From NCBI GenBank assembly GCA_015179025.1, contig WHUX01000062.1, positions 60,001 to 124,000 on the forward strand: 64,000 nt of DNA, read 5' to 3'. Shown here one piece after another: positions 53,901 to 64,000 of the stretch. The notes below the pieces were generated by a model. That model ran no database searches. It was not told the DNA's origin and saw only the letters and a list, made by a program, of their open reading frames with translations. The stretch comes from Terfezia claveryi. Its lineage: Eukaryota; Ascomycota; Pezizomycetes; Pezizales; Pezizaceae. Positions within the stretch are counted from its first letter, which is position 1; every line of letters begins with the position of its first letter. The position numbers and the translations under genes were made by a program.

Positions 53901-54293
53901 ATTCTGGGCGTGCGAGACGAGTCTACGGGAGAACTTATAGAGGATCACGGTTCGCTGCTTACCAGAGGTAGTACAAATAATGCGTGGGCGTTGGAGGAGC
54001 CAGCGGCAACTGGGCGAGGGTGGGAGAGAATCGAAGAGGGGGCGCAGGTAAATACTGATGGAGATGGGGGGAAGAGGAGGTATGATGGGGATTTTGTGGC
54101 GACGGGTATGAGCCCGTTTGTGCTGGCACAGGCGAGGCCGGAGATAGGATTTGAGAGAATTGATGATGAAGAGGAGGATATGATGGATCCGCAGCATGTG
54201 GTGTTTGTGGAAGAGAATGGGGAACAGGGAGGGATTAGTACGGCGGGGGATGCGGCGTGGAGTGTTTTCATGGACGAAAGTAAATCAACATAA
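50966..54293 (+). CDS. UBA- and UIM-containing ubiquitin-binding protein (Rup1-like)
   Basis: Model: join(50966..51052, 51120..51165, 51237..51671, 51758..52360, 52418..53101, 53167..53552, 53616..54293); 2919 nt, 972 residues. An N-terminal UBA domain is recognisable (LVGQLTELGLGQQEAIDCLR then ASSNDVDKAADLYFSGG), with a ubiquitin-interacting motif around residue 197 (GDIARAIEMSL). A conserved central part follows (FFKPSSDGFHLGPALAIFHS), then a coiled coil (LEREKIRNKIRDLEKREEKL) and a charged C-terminal tail. This layout recalls the fungal relatives of Rup1, which links the Rsp5 ligase and the Ubp2 deubiquitinase in yeast; the assignment is tentative. Intron 4 is GC-AG. The end of exon 2 is uncertain: a weak GTGGCC donor (used here) or a GTTGTT donor with a 35-bp intron both keep the frame. 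Confidence 0.87.
52361..52417 (+). other. GC-AG intron in the UBA/UIM gene
   Basis: Donor GGAG|GCAAGC, acceptor TTGACAG|ACCAGG, with a branch-like TCTAACC near 52402. Only this joins EQLQG to DQVSTFFKKW in frame; the exon otherwise hits TAA at 52376. Confidence 0.8.
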
Positions 54294-54945
54294 TATGTAC
54301 TGTGTAGTGTTAGCTTTAGGTAATCGGCTGAGTCAGGAGTACATAGTAGCTTCTTGCTAAAGTCGTTTCAATACTATCAATTAATGTGTATGCGCTGTAA
54401 TGGCAGTCTATGTCAGTTTTGTCCTGGGAAACTATAGCTGAAGATGGCTGTCATGTCTATGAAAGGTCACGAGATTTGCCTTGCGTTACCCTCAATTAAT
54501 TGTTGCCATGCGGATATCACATAATGTGCATCTAAATATACACACAGCACAGTAAACATTTGCATATTGTCCGAAGTGTATAGTCTCAAGAGCCAAACAA
54601 AACAGCGATATCCAGCAAACCCACAACCCTTAGTAACAGGCGAGGAGAGCACCTTTAGTAGCATGAGCAAATAACAAACCAAAGAGACGCCAGTAGCAAT
54701 CCAATCCAGTATCCTTGTAATAGTAAGCCAATTTCCCATCCCAGAAAACCCTAGCAAAATTGAGCAAGTGGAAGAAAAGACAGAAAGTAACCGTGACATG
54801 AAACAGTAACAAGGTATAAGTGGTAAAGTTTACCCTCCTCTGTGGCCTTATCGGAGATTATCAGGCGAGAAAGGGAAGTAATAGTAGTGGTAGGAAGCAA
54901 ATATAGGAGATTATTGTGCATCAGTAGTCGTGCACCAGGAGACAC
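54294..54945. other. convergent 3' spacer
   Basis: 652 bp between two genes whose 3' ends face each other; probably both 3' UTRs. Minus-strand hydrophobic open frames here have no recognisable family. Confidence 0.5.
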
Positions 54946-55637
54946 CTAGAAGATGGGCTCATCCTTTGGAATTGGCGTCTTTGCTGCGCCAAATAAACTA
55001 GAGCTGTACGTCGAGGACTGCTTGTTTTCCTTCTCCTTCTCTTCGGCAGCTTTGGTGAATGCTTTGGCGAGGAGGCGGGGCTTAGGCCTGGAATTCATGT
55101 TAGCAGGAGGGTTGGAACACGGATTTGGGGACTCTGGAATGGGAAAGGTTACATACTTCCCAAACACCCTCTGCTTCTGTTGCTGCAGCTTCTTACTACA
55201 CGGGCTCATCATACTATCCGTTGGGCTAGCCAGGCACGGAAGTTCCCTAGATTCACCCCATAGTTCGTTAGCATGACTATCCAAGTCCAAAGACCCACTT
55301 GTTTAAAATTCAAGTAGGGGGAGGGGGAGGGGGGAGGGGAGAGGGGGAGGGAATTAAAAGACCGTTTGGTAGGAGGGCCATTCGGATCCACAAGAGAAAG
55401 AACTGACTTCTCGGCGAGCTTCTGCTGCAATAGCTGCCGCTGGAGATCAAGATTTGCCTGAGCCTTGACTGGGTTTGATGTTACTTGAGAAGCTGTGAGC
55501 TGGGCAATCTCTGCGGCTTGTGTGGCTTGGATGTGGGCGAGGTGTTGTTGATGTTGGGCAAGCTCGAATTGGAGTTGGCCTTCGGGAGTGGTGAAGGGGG
55601 ATGATGGGGTGGAGCTTGTTGAAGCTGAAGAAGACAT
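54946..55637 (-). CDS. small conserved-looking protein of unknown function
   Basis: Model: complement(54946..55087, 55157..55297, 55363..55637); 558 nt, 185 residues. It starts MSSSASTSSTPSSPFTTPEG, then has a glutamine/alanine-rich predicted helix (LQFELAQHQQHLAHIQATQA, followed by QAAEIAQLTASQ) that may form a coiled coil. The middle and C-terminal parts are basic and polar (SKKLQQQKQRVFGKPKPRLL, then AKAFTKAAEEKEKENKQ), ending SLFGAAKTPIPKDEPIF. I do not recognise the family. The frame holds through both introns (GT-AG, 65 and 69 bp), the main support for the model. Intron 1 is dominated by a C/T run. Confidence 0.75.
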
Positions 55638-56371
55638 TTCGGAGGATATGTATTTGGTTCTTTGGATGCTTGAGTGGTATAGAGCCAGGGTTGCTTGAAG
55701 TGTGCGTGTAGCTATGATCAAGGCCAGATTGAGAGTGAACAAATGGGTGCACAGTATTGATAAGAGAGGATTTGTTAAAGCTGCTGTAGACGAACGAGCT
55801 CAAGAGCAATAAAGCTTTCGGCCTTGCTTCTAGAAAAAGCTGAAGAGGTGCAGATGACTTACCTTATAATTTCTAGTTAAGTAGTATCCACTAGCGTGGG
55901 TGGCGCCTCTGTAAGGAAAGTTATGAAGGCTAGGTGTAAACAAACAAACAATGCTGGTTGCTACATGGCAATGGGGCGAAAGCTTATCGACAATTTATTT
56001 TTGCTGTGATTTTTCTTTTTTAATTACCCATGATTGTACGTGCCGTGGATTATTCTTCGAGCGCGAGCGTTGGTCTACCTCCACATTGATATGCATGCCC
56101 GAAGTAGACGAACAGTAAATTCAATATAATGGTGCAGATTTAAACAGTCGTAAAGCAAATGGACAAACAGAGTAACAAATGATTAAGTTCATTCACCTCA
56201 CACTCCCCATTATCAGAAGAAAAAGCACCAAGCTACCTGGCCCCAAACATCTCTACGCCCAGTTCATGCATCGAGCTTCTCAATACAATATATATATGTA
56301 AAGGTTGATATATAAAGTCCCAGTGATGCAATACAAAAAATTGAAGACACTCCCCACTACCCTCGATCGCT
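55638..56371. other. intergenic
   Basis: About 730 bp; promoter of the small protein gene and 3' UTR of the V-ATPase f gene. Nothing else was seen. Confidence 0.5.
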
Positions 56372-56966
56372 TCAAATCGCAATTGATTGCCTCTGCGTAG
56401 CGTGCACCCAAGCCTGACACCCACAAAATAGCAACGTCACGATATACAACACCACTGCCGAGAAAATCATATTCGCAACTGCTTTTCCGTCTTCAGGGTC
56501 GTTTATTGAGCCCATCATACCTATCGACAAAGCCACATGACAAAATGTTAGTCCGTTAACCACATATAGATAGATCAGATAGATCACAGGGCCCAGGGCG
56601 TCTTACTCTCATGACCTGTTCGAAACAAGGCACCGATAACGGACAAAATAACCTAAATGCGATCGAGAAAGTCCGTATTAGCATCCACCTGTAGTGATGG
56701 TTGTAGTAGTCTATAACTGCTGGCACCCTAATCCTAGCCTAGCCCAACGGCCAAATTCTAAGCTCGAGGGCCGGGGAGTGATGGGGTACAAATTCGAGAA
56801 TGGAGTTGGGATCCAGAGGGACGGTAGACGTACAATGGCAAAGATTGATGTAACGGTACATAGCCATGCATTGCCTGCAGCTCGCTATGATGTTAGCTTT
56901 TAGCTCCCCAGCTCGCTAGCGAGTTGGCTGGCGGCGGGACTAACCTGCGCTCACGAGAGGCTTCAT
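56372..56966 (-). CDS. V-type ATPase V0 subunit f (yeast YPR170W-B homologue)
   Basis: Model: complement(56372..56520, 56607..56652, 56834..56874, 56945..56966); exons of 149, 46, 41 and 22 nt make 258 nt, 85 residues. The protein opens MKPLVSAGNAWLCTVTSIFA and continues IVILSVIGALFRTGHESMMG, SINDPEDGKAVA and a second membrane helix (FSAVVLYIVTLLFCGCQAW). The order (VSxGxAW, VILSVI, SINDPEDG.AVA, FCG.Q) and length fit my recollection of yeast Ypr170w-b, a small two-helix subunit of the proton-pumping V0 sector in vacuolar membranes, related to metazoan RNase kappa. Introns are GT-AG. Such tiny exons mean automated annotation could easily miss the gene. Confidence 0.88.
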
Positions 56967-57976
56967 TGTGCAAAGTGTCTGGGAGAAACTTCTGGAGATG
57001 GGTTATGATGCGTATTAGTGCTTCAGAAACGAGTGTCGTTCTATGCTGTGACTTATAGATAAGCGTTTAGCTCTCTTCCGTGGACGTTGGATGTCGACGC
57101 CCTGCCAAGACGATATTATGCCAAGAGTCAGCCATGCTTGAGTAACAGCTACAGTAAGATCCGAAGATTATAATACGCGAGTCTAACAACGTGGAGACTT
57201 GATCACTTGACTTAATATTATGCTATAAAAGGAGATAATAACATGGAGAAAATCAAAAAAAAAAATGACAACCATCTGAAAACCCAGGAAAATACTGAAC
57301 CAATGCCCTACTTTCATCCGAGTCATTCGTATCATCCTCCAACCCGACCTGCCAGGTATACCCAGAACTCTCTGCCACCCGCCCAATCTATACCTTTTTC
57401 TCACAAGCAAATAGAAACCGCAATGGAAGTAACACTAACCACCCAAACCAACCAATGACGCAAACCAAAGACCAAGACCTCAGGCACGACAGCAGAACCC
57501 AAATAAGACCAAAATGTGGGAGTAATAACGTTGTGTTAGATAGGTCAGATTCATATGTATAGGAGATAAATGTTATGGATGCCGACAACCGAAGGAATAG
57601 AAATGATAAAATATGACGAGAAAACTGATATAGACAGAAAAATGAAATCGCCCTATCCAATGATGGGGGGTTTGATGTATGCAAATCCGATACACCCAGT
57701 GTATCCCCAACATTGTTGATGAGGGTCGACAAGAAGGCTAAAAATGACGGCTAAAACGCATGCTCGAAAAGGGGTATAAATGATGTATATAACCCACCTC
57801 AGATTTTGGGAATCACCGCGACTCTACAAATCTGACTGAAGAAATCCAAAAGAAAACCAGAATGAAAATCCGTACTCGCCCACCGCCCTAATCCGGAAAA
57901 GTAGAAAAATAAAGGAAAAAAAGGAGCCCAAAGATGAGAAATTTGCGAAGCTTATTTGGTGAAGAGATTGCAGCGC
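56967..57976. other. intergenic, V-ATPase f promoter and STE12 3' side
   Basis: About 1 kb. The short open frames around 57243-57732 have no domain and lie in the likely STE12 3' UTR. Confidence 0.5.
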
Positions 57977-60122
57977 TCACATATAGGAACCAGCAGCCAC
58001 CATTGTGGGGGTTGGCATGATGCTTGCCATGCCTACAGTCGTCATCGGTGGCATGTACCCATCTGCAGATCCGTCTGAGGCGTCTTCCAGGGTATGTAGA
58101 TTATCTTCCTCGCCCTCAAGGTCTTCTTCTCCACTATAGTTACCATACTGCTCACCAGAAACAGAGGCATCCCGCTCATGCGTCTTTCGGTGCTGGGCAA
58201 GATTATCGGACCGAGAAAAGGCCTTATTGCAGTGATTGCAGATATAGGGTCGCTCCTGAGTGTGGGTTCGTACATGTCTACAAAATCAGTCAGAAATTTC
58301 GCGGTAAACAATATTCAGGTAGGGAGTACACACCTCTTCAAGTGCTCTAGTCTCTTAAACAGACGTCCACAGGAAGGAATTGGGCATGAATGTGACTTTT
58401 GTGGGTAGGGGCTAAGCTCCATGGCAGTTGCGCTCTTGGCCCGCCGCACAAAGGGTCCTGGACGCCTAAGGGGCGATCCAGTAATGCTATCATGCGGTGG
58501 CGAGAGGTCACAATTGGAGATCTGCGTCATCGGGCTCGACTGTTGATGCTGCATCATGTGCGGTGCTGGGCTTCCCTCCATCATGGACAGTGGCGTACCA
58601 TGTCGAGATGTCAAATCCACAATATCCTTGGCCGTCAATTGTATCCCCATGTTATTCACTAGAGGAGGTGAATCCAATTCACTGTGGTGCTCCGGTACAA
58701 TAGACGCAGTCCTTCTCAACTGATCACTTGGTCGGCGATTATGACCTGTGGCAGCATTCGTAGCATTTGTCAGAGCAGCGATTCCAGGTGGTATGGATGA
58801 GCGGCGGCGCCGTTGCTTGTATGTAGGTGAGCCCTCAATAACTGCAAAAACGCTGTTACCATATGCGTTTCGTGCCGTTGTTGCAGAGTAACCGCCGGCT
58901 GGCATAGGTAGGACGCCGTGTACTCCCGAATCCGGAATTGACTGATAAAGAGTACCATCATTGGATAGATATTGTGGCTCTTGAATATGGTGAAGGAGCT
59001 GGTGAGGGGGAGTAACTGGTTCATAGGATATTGCTCGCCCGGTGCTGTAATCTTCCAGCTGTGAAGAGGCGAATGATGGTGCTGGAGAATACTCAAGATA
59101 CGAAGGCATTGATACATGCCGTTGGTGCATAGGGCGGGCAAAGGGCAATCCAGCGCGGTCAAATGGGTATGCCATGATTTCCTCCTCCCGTTTCATTGCC
59201 ATCGATGTAGGCACCTGGATCGCACTATATGCTCCCATCCCACTGAGATCCTCAGGTACGACAGACATTTGGTGAGGAATCATTGGTGGTGGCATTGAGT
59301 CCATAGCCCTTATTACTGGGGATGCCGATGTTGAGAAAGGTGTGCCAGTATGAGCTGAGAAGGACGACGAGTTGGCCTGATTGGCCTTCGTGAGTTGCTC
59401 GAACAATGATTGTGAAGAGTCAAATTCAAATGAGAGTGCTGGCTCCTCCACAGCCACCGTCGTGGCTTCCTGTCCCATCTTTTCTCTCTTAAGATCGCGC
59501 TCAAGTGCATCCAGAAAGAGGCGATCATGAGGTACGCTGTACCAGTAGAAGACTTTCTGTTTCTTCTGTGTACGGATACAATTCTGCTTGTAGAGGAAAT
59601 CCAGGAATGGACTCTTGGGCTCTTCCAATGTCGCATCGGTACCCGCTTTCAAATTTCTCAAGTCAGAGAAAATGCCTTCCTCAAACTTCTTGGAGTTCTT
59701 CACCGGGCGACCAAAGGCTTGGAAACGAAATGACAAGCATCGTACAATGTCGGTTCCAGAAATGTGAAATAGATTATTCCTGTAGAAGAGAAGTCAGTAC
59801 TTGGCATTGTTGGAGAAGATGCGATAGTCCCACCATAGAACACAAGACACATAATCGCCTGTCGGCAACAAAAATCTTCTTATGTATTGGTTGGGAGACC
59901 AGTCTACTGGTGCTGATATTAAGAAATATTTCACTGGCGTTGAAAGTCAGCACAACCGTGCACTAAGGAGTATATCATATCACAGTATGACGTACAGTTA
60001 TCGACTTGTTGAAGAGCACGTTGGGCGTTGTCAGGTAGAGCTTGTTGAGCTTCAGTAGAGAGCATAAAAGTCTCAGGCTTTTGACCCGTCATAGGGTGCT
60101 GTGTATACATCATATGCGCCAT
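57977..60122 (-). CDS. STE12: STE12-type transcription factor with C2H2 zinc fingers
   Basis: Model: complement(57977..58277, 58334..59779, 59834..59933, 59996..60122); 1974 nt, 657 residues. The STE DNA-binding domain spans about residues 40-160: [59 protein letters not shown], and [20 protein letters not shown]. Two C2H2 zinc fingers lie near residues 539-591 ([20 protein letters not shown] and [20 protein letters not shown]), an arrangement typical of filamentous fungi and absent from yeast Ste12. In plant and insect pathogens and Aspergillus these factors act below the Fus3/Kss1-type MAP kinase in mating, fusion and invasive growth. The last intron falls inside the first zinc finger. The start is the first in-frame ATG; a second follows two codons later. 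Confidence 0.97.
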
Positions 60123-63100
60123 GGTTTATAAGGAGTTGCCGTGCCACGTTGGCCGACCGCTATAGTGATTAGAGTACGAAACGTTTCGTGTGGGTTATCG
60201 TTTGTATCGTATCTTCCAGGAATAGGCCCCCCCCAAAAAAAAAGGAATCACAAGTGGAGTGAACGTGAGGTGGATTTGAAGGGAACGAAGGGGGGAGGGT
60301 CCTGCCTCCGTTGTCTTGCGAAGAGAAAGGCCTGTCCCTTGATCGCGTAGACGTAAAAAATTAAAACAAAGAAACCTGTGGACTGAAATACACAGAATCA
60401 GTGAGAAGCTGCTGAAGGAGAACTCTGGGACGAAGGGAGACGGAAGGTGAAAGAGATGATGCACGGAGTTAATGAAGGGAACGGGGGCAAAAGTAAGAGG
60501 ACGGGTTGGCGGTTAAGGGGGGTACACGATTGGTGGGTGTGGGATTGCAAGGTAAGGCTGGGTCAGGATTGGTTAATCTTCGCACCGCCAACTTTGACTT
60601 GTATTTCTCGGGCTTCTTATTTTGCCCCTAGGGAGTGTGAGAAACAACAATGCGTCAGTGTATATAAAAGAGGAATGCTCTGGGTTTATGGTATCGGTCA
60701 ACTAATCGGTCAAAGCCAGCCGGTAAACCCTCTAAGTAAACCTCTACCTAAAGCGCCCTTGAGGACAAAGGCCCAACAAGCAGGAAGACCCAAACAAGCA
60801 GAAAGACCAGACTAGGCGGGAAGTGTACCCAGAGCAGCAGATAAACCGAATGCGCGGGAACGGTAGAAACTGAGATACGACTAGGATTGCGCTATCGACC
60901 AGACGGTGGGTAATGCTCTGTTCTCTACAGAGAGCGTTGAGCTTCCCGTGTTTGAGAGTCGAAAAGGGGCAGTTGAAACGACGACGTCTGCGAGTGCTCT
61001 GTCAGAAAATCCTTTCCAACAAATATGCAAGGAATACCAGACCAACCTTGGGGTATTCTTTTGCACTGGCTGTTGCTCTCAAGGCTTGATGGATGTTCTT
61101 TTGTCCCTTCACTGTAGGCGGGACAAACTAGGGAGAGCAATAGATTGATCGTCTTGAAAGGCTGTAACCTGTGTTTCCGCTAGAAAATGAAACGCGCTTG
61201 TTCTCGTCGGGGTTGGCAATCCCCCTGATAATTCTCGCATCGGGATCTGATTCGTTTGCCCATAGTGCCAATAAGATCCAGATTGACCACTAATAGTGCT
61301 ATATTCGGAAAAATCATCGTTATGCCAGCTACCGGGATGGCTTAGCGCATGGGACATCCATTGCAGATTGCATCAGTTACCAAGTTGTAACTGCCAGCGA
61401 TCCAGCTCCCCATCGCACAGCTTAGCAGCGTTGTGGACCTTGCCTCTCCGTGGTAACTCACAAAAATGCAAGTACCCGAGAAAGAGTCCTAAATGAGGCC
61501 GTGAAAGTTATCGCTCAGCATCTTGCTGAATACAATCCGAAAGAAAAATCAGAGCGACCTCCCATAATTAGGCTTGGAGGCTTCGTCCATTTCGCGAATA
61601 AGATATGAGGTGCCACAAGCCGATCTGTTATTCGTCCAAGAATAGCCCCACCATGTCCAGCTGGAAAACGCCCTGTTGTCGCCCTTTCATTGCTAGTGAC
61701 GACGCACGTAGCAGCACGCATACGCTAGTGGGTTCATGCTGGGTCAGCATGCTGATTGGACGCGCCCTATCCAGTGCCGAGAGAGGGCAATGCACTGCCT
61801 TGAGTCACGCTGGCATGCAGTAAAATCATAAGCACCTCCAGCGCAGAGTCTGCGAAATTGAAATCCACAAAATGTATGGTGTGGTGACTATTCCTGACGG
61901 GATATCTAGCATAGATGTTTCTAAATTGGAATTGATCAGCCAACATGCCTGACGTGCAAGCTGTTTGACTACCGTCAGCACGCAAAAAGATGGCCACTGT
62001 TGAATGCTTCACTTCCGTACAAAAACAAAAGAATTGATTTCTCTTATTTGCTGGGAACCTATACGTTGATCATCTTATGCTGAAAAGAATTTTGCAACCA
62101 ACGTACAAGTACCACCCAGACTAACAAAATAGTAACAGTCATTAGCATACCACTCCTTACGGTACCACGAATAGTAGAGCTATGTTCTGTGGGGCCGTCA
62201 CCATGTGAGAAGGTCTCAATTATTCCATTATTCCAGGGACTCGATGTATCGAATTTCATGCTCACGGTGGATGCCAGTGGGAGGTGTTGGTAGATAACGG
62301 GGCATCAAAAGGGCGCCTGTCAAAATTGCGCGATCCACTTAGAATGGCATCACTGTTCCCGCCGTGGGGAAGCATTGACCCTTGTCGTAAATTATCCCCC
62401 CATTGAGATAGTGAGAACCGTTTCAAAGGAGCTAACGGTCCATAAAGCCAGGTCTAAGACCAGTAGCCTATACAAGGCCCAATAACGTTTGTCCATGAGT
62501 CTGAAGTGAACAATACAAAGCTCTTTGCACAAGCAACACGGAATAACCCTGCTAGATCCGACCTATGAAGTCTGTTGGAGTGGTGGCGCGGGAGTGTTTC
62601 ATAGTCCCCAGTTCTCTACCCCACATGGCTTTGGCTGTCATTGTTGTGAGAATCGAAAAGATTGCCCGTTGAACTTCCGTTCACATCATCGTGCACAGAT
62701 CATCCGCGTTTCAGAAGTATTAAACCCCCTCCGTTGATACCTCGGAAAAACTCGTTTCGCAAGCGAGAATTGCCAGGACCAGGCGCCTGGCCCAATTTGT
62801 CGGAGCCATGCGTTGAACATGAATGCGTAAGCAATGCATCCCTCGACATGTGTAAAGTTAGGTTGCCACGCGTATGGTGATGTAAATCTAGGACATTATT
62901 TGCTTGCTTTTTCGTTCTAAGAAAGTATTAACACGGGTTTAATTAGGCCGCTATCACTTCAACAGGTAGGTTCTGACTTCACGGAGCAGATAACCAGTGG
63001 CTGAAGATGTCAGTGACGACAAGCCACGAAGCTGCTATCCCTTACCCTGAACCCAGTCACGCTGCAACCAAGAGGATATAGTTCAGCCACGCACCACGAA

Positions 63101-64000
63101 ACGATATTTGCATTGCCAGGGGGCTAGATTGAGGTGTAGTGCATATGGTATACAGCCTCGGACCGGCAGTTGACCTCATACTGCTATCCAAGATCTCAAT
63201 AAGGTTTGCGCATGGTTTGTTAGTGAGAGTTCTCGTTTGAGATCCAGCAGAGAGCTGTGACCTACGAAGATTGTGTGAAGATATTGACATATGCGAGGCT
63301 CAGGGGGGATCCAGGCACGGTCCCTGTAAAACTCTCCAGCAATCTTTCAGCCGATTTCCCCGTACCGTAAGTGTGTGACCTCTTGGTCTGTGTCTTTCAG
63401 TGTTGTGTCGGTACAGCCCAGCAGCATTAAGCTATCTGTTGGATTGCAGAAGCATATGGTGTATGCGGGTAGTCTGGTCAGTGTGCAAGGTGGATATTTT
63501 CATGATGAGGAGTAGCCTCGTTGAGGAGGCCATAACGACTTGCAGCAGTACCTCTGGGCTTGGCACAAACGACCAGCGGAAGGTTATAAGGTTAACAACA
63601 TATATCTACAGTACAGGTAATCAATCATCTATCAACAGGAATGTCGTTAATGCCCCTCAAGTATAGTCCTCACGAGGCCTCGCATATTGCAACCAGCTGC
63701 CCATCATATACCGTTGTCCCCAGTAGCCTGTCAAACCTACCTGTGTATAAAGTAGTGAGCCAAGTATCTACGTAAACGTTTACGACTACTTGAGTATTTA
63801 CAGTACTCAAGTCTAAATACATTTACATCACGGTTTTCAATATCTGGTTGGTCCGCGTACAGACTTTTAAAAATAAAAAAAGATTTCTGGCTGGTTGCAC
63901 TTGTAAACGGGAAGGACAATAGATTATTTCGTGGTACGGGGGGTTGTGCCAAGCAGACTAATTTCGTGGTCAGCCGGCCTAGATTAAAGAGGCATGGCCT
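60123..64000. other. STE12 upstream region, no gene recognised
   Basis: At least 3.9 kb to the window edge. Only short open frames are seen; none matches a family. Two copies of the ACCAGACTA word occur (60806, and 63470 on the other strand). A long promoter with several input sites would be normal for STE12. Confidence 0.5.
60176..60189. promoter_or_regulatory. perfect 14-bp palindrome upstream of STE12
   Basis: ACGAAACGTTTCGT, 54 bp from the start codon. Each half contains ACGAAA, close to the CRCGAAA box read by APSES-type factors; a role is inference. Confidence 0.4.

Overview
This window is fungal genomic DNA, from a filamentous ascomycete (Pezizomycotina). Leotiomycetes is my guess from protein similarity recalled from memory. 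The evidence is short introns (mostly 50-110 bp) in almost every gene, fungal-only families (MID1, RIT1, CBF1, STE12, a DUF2841 protein), and a decayed pogo-like transposon carrying G-to-A type damage of the kind repeat-induced point mutation (RIP) leaves.

Twelve protein-coding genes could be modelled, eleven exon by exon. Every multi-exon model was checked by requiring that the summed exon lengths be a multiple of three. From left to right: the 3' part of MID1 (stretch-activated calcium channel subunit, +); RIT1 (initiator-tRNA phosphoribosyltransferase, -); PDX1/SNZ (vitamin B6 synthase, -); a conserved membrane protein of unknown function (-); a DUF2841 protein (-); a YCF1-type vacuolar ABCC transporter with 13 exons (-); a nitrilase-family NTA1-like amidase (+); CBF1 (bHLH factor, -); a secreted GH5 exo-beta-1,3-glucanase with a premature stop (+); a UBA/UIM ubiquitin-binding protein (+); a small coiled-coil-like protein (-); V-ATPase subunit f (-, four tiny exons); and STE12 (-). 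Counting the partial MID1 the total is thirteen.

Between the ABC transporter and NTA1 lies a mobile-element island: a Ty1/copia-type retroelement with two 136-bp LTRs, a 5-bp target duplication and a large internal deletion (29607-31584), followed by a full-length but dead pogo/Fot1-like DNA transposon with perfect 20-bp terminal inverted repeats and TA duplication (31792-33682). A purine/pyrimidine-rich tandem array lies between MID1 and RIT1 (about 2941-4190).

Large stretches hold no gene I can support: 13.1-15.5, 17.6-21.5, 26.7-29.6, 35.3-43.2, 44.2-49.2 and 60.1-64.0 kb. Several flank the transcription-factor genes, where long upstream regions are usual.

The genes are housekeeping or signalling genes with no shared pathway; I see no gene cluster. 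The most noteworthy signals are three reading-frame-supported GC-AG introns, a strongly over-represented dispersed 9-mer (ACCAGACTA, 13 copies), the recently mobile copia deletion derivative, the GH5 nonsense codon, and a shifted splice acceptor in the NTA1-like gene. I did not find a convincing entirely new biological system.
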